This document shows positions 1 through 6,412 of a stretch of DNA of 8,518 nucleotides, piece after piece. The translations under genes were made by a program, and so were the position numbers. The DNA is from Betaproteobacteria bacterium (lineage in GTDB: Bacteria > Pseudomonadota > Gammaproteobacteria > Burkholderiales > SG8-39): assembly GCA_029865405.1 (NCBI GenBank), contig JAOUGZ010000089.1, positions 1 to 8,518 of the forward strand, written 5' to 3'. Positions within the stretch are counted from its first letter, which is position 1. Every line of letters begins with the position of its first letter. The notes beneath the pieces are model-generated. The model made no database searches. It saw nothing but the letters and a program-made list of their open reading frames with translations, and was not told the origin of the DNA.

Positions 1-193
1 AGGGATGCCAGGCGAAGAACGCGGCGAGGCTCGCCTCGCCGCGCTCGAAGAAGGCGCCGGCGGTGAACGTGAGAAAGCCCGTGAGCAGCAGGAAGATCAC
101 CAGGAACACGTAGGCCACGGGCGAGGCGAAGTACGACCCAAGCTCGCGCTTGGCGATGGTGCGGATGGCGTGCCAGGCGCTCATGGCCTTCAT
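1..193 (-). CDS. ABC-2 type transporter permease, N-terminal part (runs off the left edge)
   Basis: This is the membrane subunit of an ABC-2 exporter; only the first 64 codons lie in the window. The protein begins MKAMSAWHAIRTIAKREL, an amphipathic cytoplasmic segment typical of ABC-2 permeases. After GSYFASPVAYV comes a hydrophobic first membrane helix at about residues 25-46 (VFLVIFLLLTGFLTF), then the start of an external loop. The ATG at 191-193 overlaps the TGA of the ATPase gene in an ATGA arrangement, so the two are almost certainly translated in coupling. The family resembles the permeases paired with GldA/NosF-like ATPases. The substrate cannot be told from this fragment. No stop or frameshift is seen in the visible part. 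Confidence 0.8.
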   Translation of the reverse strand, partial: MKAMSAWHAIRTIAKRELGSYFASPVAYVFLVIFLLLTGFLTFTAGAFFERGEASLAAFFAWHP

Positions 194-903
194 GACTTCA
201 CCGTGTCGGGGAGGGTAAGGCGGCGGAACACCTCGTCGAGCGGCCGGCCGAGCTCGTCCGGCGTGCCGCTCGCCACGATGCGGCCGCGGTCGATGATGAT
301 GGCGCGGGTGCAGACGGCGTCGACCTCCTCGAGGATGTGCGTGGAGAAGATGATGGACTTGGTCCTGCCGAGCTCGCGGATGAGGTTACGCACCTCGTGC
401 TTCTGGTTCGGGTCGAGGCCGTCGGTGGGCTCATCGAGGATCAGCACCTCGGGGTCGTGGATCAGCGCCTGCGCGAGGCAGGTGCGGTGCCGGTAACCCT
501 TGGACAGCGTGTCGATCGACTGGTGCAGCACCGAGCCGAGGAAGCACAGCTCGACGACGCGGCCGAGCGCCTTCTTGCGTGCGCCGCCCGCGAGGCCGCG
601 CATCTCTGCGGCGAAGCTGAGAAACCCGTGCACCGTCATGTCGGGGTAGGAAGGCGCGGCTTCCGGCAGGTAGCCGATCAGGCGCTTCACGGCGAGCGGC
701 GCCTCGGCGACGTCGTGGCCGCCGACCGACACGCGGCCGCTCGTCGGCGGGATGAAGCCGGTGATCATGCGCATGGTGGTCGACTTGCCGGCGCCGTTCG
801 GGCCGAGAAAGCCCAGCACCTCGCCGCGCTCGACGGCGAAGGAGACGCCGTCCACGGCGCGCTTCGCGCCGAACGCCTTCACCAGGTTCTCGATACGGAT
901 CAT
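190..903 (-). CDS. ABC transporter ATP-binding protein (GldA/NosF-like ABC-2 ATPase)
   Basis: This is the cytoplasmic ATPase of an ABC-2 type export system, 237 aa, a normal length for the family. Visible motifs are Walker A GPNGAGKST (residues 34-42), Walker B VLILDEPT (153-160), the D-loop GLDP (162-165) and the H-loop histidine at 189 (STH). Two positions differ from textbook ABC ATPases. The Q-loop position reads GYLPE (78-81), with Glu in place of Gln, and the signature reads LSKGYRHR (133-140) rather than LSGGQ. Both are common in the GldA-like branch, so the enzyme is probably active. Upstream of the ATG there is a modest purine-rich site (GGCAGGCGG). Its end overlaps the permease start by 4 bp, so the two subunits form one operon. 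The exported substrate is unknown. Confidence 0.9.
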   Translation of the reverse strand: MIRIENLVKAFGAKRAVDGVSFAVERGEVLGFLGPNGAGKSTTMRMITGFIPPTSGRVSVGGHDVAEAPLAVKRLIGYLPEAAPSYPDMTVHGFLSFAAEMRGLAGGARKKALGRVVELCFLGSVLHQSIDTLSKGYRHRTCLAQALIHDPEVLILDEPTDGLDPNQKHEVRNLIRELGRTKSIIFSTHILEEVDAVCTRAIIIDRGRIVASGTPDELGRPLDEVFRRLTLPDTVKS

Positions 904-993
904 TGCCGCCTGCCGCTCGCTTCAAAGGGGGCGCATTATCGCAAACAATCGCCCGTGCACTAGAATGCAGTCGCAAATTCCCGGAGGAAGACC
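904..993. promoter_or_regulatory. Divergent promoter region between the ABC module and tctC
   Basis: This 90-bp gap separates two divergent operons, so promoters for both must lie here or just inside the genes. On the plus strand TAGAAT (961-966) matches the sigma-70 -10 box at 5 of 6 positions, about 28 bp before the tctC ATG; no good -35 is visible. On the minus strand GATAAT (940 to 935) is preceded by TG one base further upstream (943-942), an extended -10 pattern, about 32 bp before the ATPase ATG. A ribosome-binding site GGAGGA precedes tctC at about 981-986. The -10 assignments are by eye only. Confidence 0.4.
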
Positions 994-1935
994 ATGCTCA
1001 AGCTCGGAAAGTTCCTGGCCGTATTGCTGTTCGCGGGCGCCGCGGCGGCGCAGCCCAACCTGAAGATCATGATCCCGGCCAACCCCGGGGGCGGCTGGGA
1101 CCAGACCGGGCGCAACCTGGCCGCCGCGATGCAGAGCGCGAAGCTCGTGTCCTCGGTGCAGTTCGAGAACAAGGGCGGCGCCGCGGGCACGATCGGCCTC
1201 GCGCAGTTCGTGAACGCCGCCAAGGGCGACCCCAACACCATGATGATCGGCGGCATGGTGATGATCGGCGGCATCCACCTCAACCAGTCGCCGGTGAACC
1301 TCGGCATGGTGACGCCGGTGGCGCGGCTGACGAGCGAGTGGGAGGTCATCGTGGTGCCCGCGGGCTCGCCCCACAAGTCGATGGCCGACCTGGTGAAAGC
1401 GTTCAAGGCCAACCCCGGCGCCGTGTCCTGGGGCGGCGGCTCGGCGGGCGGCACCGACCATATCCTGGTCGGCCTGATCGCCAAGCAGGTCGGGGTCGAC
1501 CCGGTGAAGATCAACTACGTGCCGTTCAAGGGCGGCGGCGAGGCGATCGCGGCGATCGTCGGCGGCCACGTCACCGCCGGGGTGTCGGGCGTGGGCGAGT
1601 TCGCCGAGCAGATCAAGGGCGGGCGCATGCGCGCGCTCGGCGTCTCGGCGCCCGAGGCAGTGGACGGCGTTCCGTCGCTGAAGTCGCAGGGCATCGACGT
1701 CGAACTGGGCAACTGGCGCGGCATCTTCGCCGCGCCCGGGATCAGCGGCGCGCAGCGCGACGCGCTGGTGAAGCTGGTGAAGGACGCGACCGAAACCGCG
1801 GCGTGGAAGGAAACGCTCGCCAGGCTCGGCTGGACCGGCGTGTTCCTCGGCGGCGATCAGTACGCGAAGTTCCTCGAAGAGGACACCCGGCGCATCGCGG
1901 GCATCATCGACTCGCTCGGCATCAAGCGCAAGTAG
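994..1935 (+). CDS. tctC: TTT-family periplasmic solute-binding protein (TctC/Bug)
   Basis: This is the extracytoplasmic binding subunit of a tripartite tricarboxylate transporter, which delivers a carboxylated solute to TctAB. The protein has 313 aa, usual for the family. It starts with a Sec signal peptide (MLKLGKFLAVLLFAGAAAA, likely cleaved before Q20). Family hallmarks follow: IPANPGGGWDQTGR (residues 27-40), which contributes to the ligand carboxylate loop, and NKGGAAGTIG (59-68). The ATG has a good GGAGGA site 7 nt upstream. It is followed after 7 bp by tctB and then tctA, so this is a complete three-gene transporter rather than one of the many orphan Bug proteins of Betaproteobacteria. 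The ligand could be citrate, another di- or tricarboxylate, or an aromatic acid; the sequence does not decide. Confidence 0.92.
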   Translation: MLKLGKFLAVLLFAGAAAAQPNLKIMIPANPGGGWDQTGRNLAAAMQSAKLVSSVQFENKGGAAGTIGLAQFVNAAKGDPNTMMIGGMVMIGGIHLNQSPVNLGMVTPVARLTSEWEVIVVPAGSPHKSMADLVKAFKANPGAVSWGGGSAGGTDHILVGLIAKQVGVDPVKINYVPFKGGGEAIAAIVGGHVTAGVSGVGEFAEQIKGGRMRALGVSAPEAVDGVPSLKSQGIDVELGNWRGIFAAPGISGAQRDALVKLVKDATETAAWKETLARLGWTGVFLGGDQYAKFLEEDTRRIAGIIDSLGIKRK

Positions 1936-1942
1936 GCGCGGC

Positions 1943-2431
1943 GTGCGCCGCTCCGGCGCCCAGATCGCGCTCTCGCTCGGGGTGCTCGCGCTCGGCGCGG
2001 GCATCGCCGTCGGCACGTCGTACCTGCCGTCGCAGGGCGGCTACGCGCGCATCGGCCCGAACTTCATCCCGGCGGTGGTGGCGTTCGGCCTCATCGTCTC
2101 GGGCGCCTTTCTCCTGTACGAGGCGCTGACCGGCGGCTGGCGCAGCATGCCCGAGCCGGCCGAGCGCACCGAGCACGCGCTGCACTGGGGCGCCTTCGCC
2201 TGGATCAGCGCCGGCCTCATCGCGCACATGGCGCTCATGCAGTGGGCCGGGTTCGTGCTCGCGGGCGCGCTGCTCTTCACCTGCGTGGCGCGCGGCTTCG
2301 GCAGCGCGCGCTGGCTGCGCGATGCGGCCATCGGCCTGGCGATCGCGCTCGGCGTGTTCCTGTTCTTCGTGCGCGTCCTGAACGTGAGCCTGCCGGGCGG
2401 CTGGCTCAAGCCCCTGATCGGCGGGCTGTAG
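1943..2431 (+). CDS. tctB: TTT transporter small membrane subunit (TctB)
   Basis: This is the small, poorly conserved membrane subunit of the transporter, 162 aa, typical of TctB. Hydrophobic segments lie at about residues 7-25, 41-60, 83-117 (probably two adjacent helices) and 126-145. The first loop has the family-like GPNFIPAVVAFGL stretch (39-51), matching the GPxxxP motif after the first helix of TctB proteins. The start is a GTG 7 bp after tctC; no ATG fits, and the ribosome-binding site is weak, which suggests coupling to tctC translation. Its TAG stop directly abuts the tctA ATG with no intervening base. Identification rests on topology, size and position between tctC and tctA more than on sequence identity. 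Confidence 0.85.
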   Translation: MRRSGAQIALSLGVLALGAGIAVGTSYLPSQGGYARIGPNFIPAVVAFGLIVSGAFLLYEALTGGWRSMPEPAERTEHALHWGAFAWISAGLIAHMALMQWAGFVLAGALLFTCVARGFGSARWLRDAAIGLAIALGVFLFFVRVLNVSLPGGWLKPLIGGL

Positions 2432-3931
2432 ATGGAGGCTTTCGCCGGCCTGCTGCAGGGCTTCGACGTCGCGCTGAAGCCGATCAACCTGCTGTGGGGC
2501 TTCATCGGCGTGACGCTCGGCACCTTCGTCGGCGTGCTGCCGGGCGTCGGGCCGGCGCTCACGGTGGCAATGCTGCTGCCGCTCACCGCGCAGCTCGATC
2601 CGACCGGCGCGCTCATCATGTTCGCCGGCATCTACTACGGTGCGATGTTCGGCGGCTCGACCACCACCATCCTGCTCAACACGCCGGGCGAGTCCGCCTC
2701 GATCGCCACCGCGCTCGAAGGCAACAAGATGGCGAAGGCGGGGCGCGCGGGCCCGGCGCTCGCCACCTGCGCGCTCGGCTCGTTCGTCGCGGGCACCATC
2801 GCCGTCGTGCTGCTCACGCTGCTCGCACCCGTCGTGGTGGAGGTGGCGCTCAAGTTCGGCCCGGCGGAGTACTTCGCGCTGATGGTGTTCGCGTTCACCA
2901 CGGTGGCCGCGGTGCTCGGCGCCTCGACCACGCGCGGCCTGGCGAGCCTGTTCGTCGGCCTGATGCTGGGGCTGGTCGGCATCGACAGCCAGACCGGCCA
3001 GCCGCGCTTTGCCTTCGGCGTGCCCGAGCTGCTCGACGGCATCGACGTGGTGGTGCTGGCGGTGGGCCTGTTCGCGGTCGGCGAGACGCTCTACGTCGCC
3101 GCCTACACCAGCCGCCTGCCCGAGACGCTCGAGAAGATGAGCGGCTCGATATGGATGTCGGTGCAGGACTGGAAGCGCTCCTGGCCAGCTTGGCTGCGCG
3201 CCACCGCCATCGGTTTTCCGTTCGGCTCGATCCCGGCGGGCGGCGCGGAGATCCCGACGTTCCTCTCGTACTCGCTCGAGAAGAAGCTGAGCAAGCATCC
3301 GGAGGAGTTCGGCAGCGGCGCGATCGAGGGCGTCGCCGGTCCGGAAGCGGCGAACAACGCCTCCGCCACCGGCGTGCTCGTGCCGCTGCTCACGCTCGGG
3401 ATTCCCACGTCAGCCACCGCGGCGATCCTGCTGACCGCGTTCCAGAACTACGGCATCCAGCCCGGGCCACTGCTCTTTCAGATCCAGCCGGATCTGGTGT
3501 GGGGCCTCATCGCCAGCATGTACGTCGGCAACGTGATCCTGCTGGTGCTGAACCTGCCGCTGATCGGCATCTGGGTGAAGGTGCTCACCATCCCGCGGCC
3601 GGCGCTCTACGCCGGCATCCTCGTCTTCGCCACGCTCGGGGCGTACAGCCTGCACCAGTCGTGGGTCGACCTGGCGACGCTCTATGTCTTCGGGCTGCTC
3701 GGCTTCGTCATGCGGCGCTTCGACATCCCGGTGGCGCCGGCGGTGATCGGCCTGATCCTCGGGCCGCTTGCGGAAACGCAATTCCGCCGCGCGCTCTCCA
3801 TCAGCCAGGGCGATGCGAGCGTGTTCGTCACGCAGCCGATCTCGGCGACGTTCCTCGCCGTGACTGCGCTGCTGGTGATCGTGCCGTGGCTGGTGCGCCG
3901 GCGGCGCCGGCGCACCAAAGCCGCAGCCTAG
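2432..3931 (+). CDS. tctA: TTT transporter large membrane subunit (TctA)
   Basis: This is the large channel-forming permease of the TTT system, 499 aa and full length, driven by an ion gradient in known members. The two family repeats are both intact. In the first half, [19 protein letters not shown] (residues 34-52) is followed by [20 protein letters not shown] (68-87). In the second half, [15 protein letters not shown] (263-277) is followed by [12 protein letters not shown] (323-334). About ten or more hydrophobic segments are spread over the protein. The ATG directly follows the tctB stop. The cytoplasmic tail ends with six consecutive arginines encoded by a strong inverted repeat (3891-3917). 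The stop codon abuts the stop of the converging lipoprotein gene, giving TAGCTA. Confidence 0.93.
   Translation: MEAFAGLLQGFDVALKPINLLWGFIGVTLGTFVGVLPGVGPALTVAMLLPLTAQLDPTGALIMFAGIYYGAMFGGSTTTILLNTPGESASIATALEGNKMAKAGRAGPALATCALGSFVAGTIAVVLLTLLAPVVVEVALKFGPAEYFALMVFAFTTVAAVLGASTTRGLASLFVGLMLGLVGIDSQTGQPRFAFGVPELLDGIDVVVLAVGLFAVGETLYVAAYTSRLPETLEKMSGSIWMSVQDWKRSWPAWLRATAIGFPFGSIPAGGAEIPTFLSYSLEKKLSKHPEEFGSGAIEGVAGPEAANNASATGVLVPLLTLGIPTSATAAILLTAFQNYGIQPGPLLFQIQPDLVWGLIASMYVGNVILLVLNLPLIGIWVKVLTIPRPALYAGILVFATLGAYSLHQSWVDLATLYVFGLLGFVMRRFDIPVAPAVIGLILGPLAETQFRRALSISQGDASVFVTQPISATFLAVTALLVIVPWLVRRRRRRTKAAA
3891..3917. terminator. Strong GC hairpin at the 3' end of tctA, candidate bidirectional transcription barrier
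   Basis: Two perfect 13-base arms (TGGTGCGCCGGCG at 3891-3903 and its reverse complement at 3905-3917) flank a single central base. In RNA the inner pairs open to leave roughly a 10-12 bp GC stem. It sits in the last codons of tctA, about 15 bp before the abutting stop codons of tctA and the converging lipoprotein gene. It could therefore act on transcripts from both sides. There is no U-tract in either direction, so an ordinary intrinsic terminator is not proven; it could equally block 3' exonucleases. Confidence 0.45.
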
Positions 3932-4384
3932 CTACGGGCGCAGATAGGCGTAACCCTCGCGCTGCTGCAGACGCGCGATCTCCGCCACGCCGGAGGGCAC
4001 GAGGGTGACCTCGGGCAGGAAGTCCTTGGCGTCCTGCTTGGTACGCTGGAGCGTGATCTCGCACAGGTCGAACTTCACGCCGCGCTCCTTCAGCGTCTCG
4101 ACCGGGACATTGAAGGGGTTCCCGTTCTTGTCGCGCGCGCCCTTCTTCAGGAAGCCGATGCCCTTCGAGTGCGTCACCACGACGATCTTTGCCTTGGGAT
4201 TGACCGCGAGGTGGTTGTTGATGTTGCGCAGCGCGTCGACCGCCTGATCGTCGCCTTCGTTCACGTGGTAGATCACCTTGTCCTCGGCGACGGTGGCCTT
4301 GCGGTCCATGCCCATCGTGCCGCAGCCCGACAACGTTGCCGCACCTACCGCTCCCGCCAGTGCCAGTCCATAAAGCGTCCTCAT
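3932..4384 (-). CDS. DsrE/F-like (COG1416-type) lipoprotein
   Basis: This is a 150-aa protein made of a lipoprotein signal and one small alpha/beta domain. The signal (MRTLYGLALAGAVGAATLSG) ends in the lipobox LSGC with Cys21; the next residue is Gly, so the outer membrane is likely. From about residue 35 the sequence follows the DsrE/DsrF-like COG1416 pattern. It has VIYHV, NNHL, VVVTHSKGIGFL, GVKFDLC with a lone cysteine at 108, then LPEVTLVPSGVAEIARLQ and a terminal GYAYLRP. DsrE-type proteins handle persulfide sulfur or sit in sulfur-oxidation loci; the activity here is inferred. A GGAGGG site precedes the ATG. The gene is divergent from the ECF sigma gene, whose anti-sigma partner carries a paralogous copy of this domain, and converges on tctA with no spacer. 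Confidence 0.8.
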   Translation of the reverse strand: MRTLYGLALAGAVGAATLSGCGTMGMDRKATVAEDKVIYHVNEGDDQAVDALRNINNHLAVNPKAKIVVVTHSKGIGFLKKGARDKNGNPFNVPVETLKERGVKFDLCEITLQRTKQDAKDFLPEVTLVPSGVAEIARLQQREGYAYLRP

Positions 4385-4515
4385 CCTTCCCTCCTTCCAG
4401 GTTATGGCGGGATTCAGTCCCCGCTGCCATCCGTACCGGCGCGCGCGCCGGAATATTCCCGGGGCGGCCCTGGAATAGAATCGTCGCAGGCGCGGTAATT
4501 GGGGGAGATGGGACC
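4385..4515. promoter_or_regulatory. Divergent control region of the DsrE-like lipoprotein and the ECF sigma gene
   Basis: This 131-bp region must hold promoters in both directions. It contains a perfect 10-bp palindrome GGAATATTCC (4450-4459), which gives a GGAATA hexamer on each strand, and a second GGAATA at 4472-4477. GGAA-type hexamers are typical -35 elements of ECF sigma factors, so autoregulation is plausible. An alternative plus-strand sigma-70 -10 box TAGAAT lies at 4476-4481. The ribosome-binding site of the sigma gene is the G-rich stretch at 4501-4507. Part of the region (4437-4449) is GC-only and uninformative. Confidence 0.45.
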
Positions 4516-5076
4516 TTGTCCGACGACGAGAAGCGCGCGCGGTTCGAGCGCCTGGTGCTGCCGCACCTCGACGCCGCGTACAGCCTCGCGACCTGGCTGG
4601 TGCGCGACGACGCCCAGGCCGAGGAAGCGGTGCAGGAAGCCTGCCTGCGCGCCTTCCGCTACTTCGATGGCCTGCGCGGCGACGAGGCGCGGCCGTGGCT
4701 CCTCGGCATCGTGCGCAATACCTGCTACACGTTGCTGCAGCGCGCCCGCCAGGACGGCGCGCCGCTGCCGTTCGACGAAGAGGGCTGCGGCGAGGACGCC
4801 GTGGCCGCCGGGGCGGTCGTCAGCTTTCCGCTCAACCCGGAGGCGGCGGCGATTCGCGAGGCCGACCGGGAGAGCGTGCGCGGCGCCCTGCGCGCGCTGC
4901 CGGTCGAGTTCCGCGAGGCCGTGGTCCTGCGCGAGATCCACGGCTTCAGCTATCGCGAGATCGCAGCCGCGTGCGAAGTGCCCATCGGCACCGTCATGTC
5001 TCGCATCGCGCGCGGCCGCCGCCTGCTGCAGCACGCGCTCGGCGCGCGCGCCGAGACCAAGGACACCGGCACATGA
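4516..5076 (+). CDS. ECF-type (sigma-70 family, group IV) RNA polymerase sigma factor
   Basis: This alternative sigma factor has 186 aa from the chosen start. The sigma-2 region covers about residues 10-76, with WLVRDDAQAEEAVQEACLRA in the core-binding part and RPWLLGIVRNTCY at its end. The sigma-4 region covers about 117-172: RALPVEFREAVVLREIHGFS, then the helix-turn-helix YREIAAACEVPIGTVMSRIARG. There is no sigma-3, as expected for ECF factors. I chose the TTG at 4516 because a G-rich ribosome-binding site precedes it and the encoded start (LSDDEKRARFE) fits the family. In-frame ATG codons further upstream (4336) would run back through the control region into the divergent gene. The stop overlaps the anti-sigma start as ATGA, so the two are co-translated. 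The target regulon is not shown; sox genes are the obvious candidates. Confidence 0.9.
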   Translation: MSDDEKRARFERLVLPHLDAAYSLATWLVRDDAQAEEAVQEACLRAFRYFDGLRGDEARPWLLGIVRNTCYTLLQRARQDGAPLPFDEEGCGEDAVAAGAVVSFPLNPEAAAIREADRESVRGALRALPVEFREAVVLREIHGFSYREIAAACEVPIGTVMSRIARGRRLLQHALGARAETKDTGT

Positions 5077-5774
5077 ACTGTCCTGACGCCGTCCGCCTCA
5101 TGAACGCGTACGTCGACGAAGAGCTCGACGCCGCCAGCGTGCTCGCGCTGGAGGCGCACTTGCGTGGCTGCGCGCGTTGCCGCGCGCGCGCAGACAGCCT
5201 GCACGCGCTTCGCTCGGGCGTGCAGCGCCATACCGAATTTCGCATGGCGCCGACGTCGCTGCGCGATAAGGTGCAGGCGCGACTCGGGCACCTGGAATCC
5301 GTGCCGGCGGGCGCGACGCGCAGGCGCGTGGCGATGGGCGCGGCGGCGCTGGCGGTGGTGGCGCTCGCGGCCTGGACACTGCGCGGCACGCTCGAGCCGG
5401 CGCCCGCGAACGTAGCGCGCGGCACGGGCAAAGTCGTCTACCACGTATCCAGCAGCCAGAATGCCGGCGCCGCGCTGCGCACCCTGCGCAACCACCTCGA
5501 GGCCTCGCCGGAAACGAAAGTCGTGGTCGTGGCGCATAACGAGGGCGTCGATTTCCTGCTGCGCGGCGCACGCGATGAGTCGGGCCAGCTCTTCGCCACG
5601 GCCGTGCGGCAGTTCAAGGACCGCGGCGTGGACTTCCGCGTCTGCAACAACACGCTGGTGCGCCGCAGGATCGACGGCGGCGGCATCCTGCCCGAAGCGA
5701 CCCTGGTACCTTCCGGGATCGCCGAGATCAGCCGGCTGCAGGAGCGCGAGGGCTACACTTACATGCGCATGTAA
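5073..5774 (+). CDS. Zinc-type transmembrane anti-sigma factor fused to a periplasmic DsrE-like domain
   Basis: This 233-aa protein probably holds the neighbouring sigma factor inactive. Residues 1-45 form a zinc-binding anti-sigma domain with HLRGCARC (H29, C33, C36, the HxxxCxxC motif) and C3 as a likely fourth ligand. One membrane helix follows at about 86-103 (VAMGAAALAVVALAAW), after a basic RRR that keeps the N-terminus inside. Residues 119-233 would lie in the periplasm and are a DsrE/COG1416-like domain: VVYHV, RNHL, VVVVAHNEGVDFL, GVDFRVC with Cys191, LPEATLVPSGIAEISRLQ and GYTYMRM. By hand, 47 of the last 91 residues are identical to the divergent lipoprotein with no gap, including the cysteine. 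It overlaps the sigma gene by 4 bp and lies directly upstream of sox. Sensing of a sulfur compound or thiol redox state is an inference. Confidence 0.85.
   Translation: MNCPDAVRLMNAYVDEELDAASVLALEAHLRGCARCRARADSLHALRSGVQRHTEFRMAPTSLRDKVQARLGHLESVPAGATRRRVAMGAAALAVVALAAWTLRGTLEPAPANVARGTGKVVYHVSSSQNAGAALRTLRNHLEASPETKVVVVAHNEGVDFLLRGARDESGQLFATAVRQFKDRGVDFRVCNNTLVRRRIDGGGILPEATLVPSGIAEISRLQEREGYTYMRM
5759..5774. repeat. 16-bp perfect palindrome over the anti-sigma stop codon
   Basis: TTACATGCGCATGTAA reads the same on both strands. It encodes the last residues of the anti-sigma factor and includes its TAA stop. It lies about 160 bp before the soxY start, at the upstream edge of the sox promoter region. 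It could be a dimeric regulator site; as an RNA hairpin it would have few usable pairs. A chance origin through the repeated ATG codons is possible. Confidence 0.4.
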
Positions 5775-5934
5775 TTGCGCGCTGCAGTTGAATTAGCTGT
5801 CGTTATGGGTCGAATCAAATTTCCATGAGGCCCCGAAGGTCATTCGGCTTGTGCGCCGCAGGGGAATTTGAGTAGGCTAGCCAATGGAGCCCAGGATTTC
5901 CTACTACACATCGAATCGGGCACGAGGAGGAGGC
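5775..5934 (+). promoter_or_regulatory. Promoter/leader region of the sox operon
   Basis: This is the largest wholly intergenic stretch in the window and is visibly more AT-rich than its flanks, so a sox promoter here is likely. Two weak candidates are TTGAAT (5788-5793) with TCGAAT 16 bp on (5810-5815), and TTGTGC (5849-5854) with TAGGCT 18 bp on (5873-5878). An imperfect inverted repeat pairs CAAATTTCC (5816-5824) with GGAATTTG (end of the arm at 5862-5870) across 37 bp, and GGCTAGCC (5875-5882) is an 8-bp palindrome. A strong ribosome-binding site GAGGAGGAGG (5924-5933) precedes soxY. Confidence 0.45.
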
Positions 5935-6399
5935 ATGCAACAAACTCGCAGATCCGTCATCAAGGCAGGGGGCGCGCTCGGGCTGCTCGCGTTAGCCGGC
6001 ACCGCCCTGCTCAAGCCCGGCCGCGCGCACGCGGCCTGGAACCAGAGCGCTTTCGAGGCGAAATCCGCCATCGACGCCATGAAGGCGCTCGGCATGGGCA
6101 ATGCCGAAGAGAGCAAGGACATCGTCATCCGCGCCCCCGACATCGCCGAGAACGGCGCGGTGGTGCCGATCGACGTCACCAGCAACATCCCCGGCACGAC
6201 GAGCATTTCCGTGTTCATCGAGAAGAACCCGTTTCCGTACACGGGCACCTTCGACTTCGCGGCGGGCTCGGTGCCCTTCGTGCACCTGCGCGCGAAGATG
6301 GGCGAGACCAGCCCGGTGCGTGTGGTCGTGGCCGCGGGCGGCAAGCACTACACCACCGCCAAGGAAGTGAAGGTCACTATCGGCGGCTGCGGCGGCTGA
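5935..6399 (+). CDS. soxY: SoxY, thiosulfate-oxidation sulfur carrier subunit
   Basis: SoxY is the periplasmic carrier that holds sulfur intermediates covalently on a C-terminal cysteine while the other Sox enzymes act on it. The protein has 154 aa. It begins with a Tat signal peptide: twin arginines at 5-6 in TRRSVIKAGG, a hydrophobic stretch, and likely cleavage after AHA at 33. This fits the known Tat export of SoxYZ. The C-terminus reads VKVTIGGCGG, the hallmark swinging-arm GGCGG with Cys152. I chose the ATG at 5935 because GAGGAGGAGG lies immediately upstream and the Tat motif then sits at the N-terminus. An in-frame ATG at 5884 would add 17 residues with no ribosome-binding site. It is the first gene of soxYZAX, 160 bp after the anti-sigma gene and 13 bp before soxZ. 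Confidence 0.95.
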   Translation: MQQTRRSVIKAGGALGLLALAGTALLKPGRAHAAWNQSAFEAKSAIDAMKALGMGNAEESKDIVIRAPDIAENGAVVPIDVTSNIPGTTSISVFIEKNPFPYTGTFDFAAGSVPFVHLRAKMGETSPVRVVVAAGGKHYTTAKEVKVTIGGCGG

Positions 6400-6412
6400 G
6401 GAGAACGAGACC

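Noticed and set aside
133..141. Q-loop and signature changes in the ABC ATPase as signs of a broken gene (see 190-903)
   Set aside because: Glu at the Q-loop and a divergent LSKGYRHR signature are usual in GldA-like ATPases, and Walker A, Walker B and the H-loop are intact. The coordinates given here are the residue range of the signature.
1922..3298. Long minus-strand open frame opposite tctB and tctA (458 codons)
   Set aside because: It is rich in Arg, His, Glu and Ala with no recognisable motif, as expected for an antisense frame in high-GC DNA. The plus strand here encodes clear TctB and TctA.
2242..4008. Long plus-strand open frame in another phase over tctB, tctA and the lipoprotein (588 codons)
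   Set aside because: Its translation is arginine/alanine-rich without membrane helices or family motifs, and it crosses the ends of three well-supported genes.
4437..4449. Alternating GC run as a regulatory palindrome
   Set aside because: Short GCGCGC runs recur through this GC-rich window, including within coding DNA, so self-complementarity here carries little information.
4336..4515. Upstream in-frame ATG (4336) as the start of the sigma factor
   Set aside because: It would extend 49 bp into the divergent lipoprotein gene and translate the promoter region. The extra 60 residues match no sigma domain and no ribosome-binding site is present.
5884..5934. ATG at 5884 as the start of soxY
   Set aside because: The added 17 residues would push the Tat motif inward, and the strong GAGGAGGAGG site directly supports the ATG at 5935.
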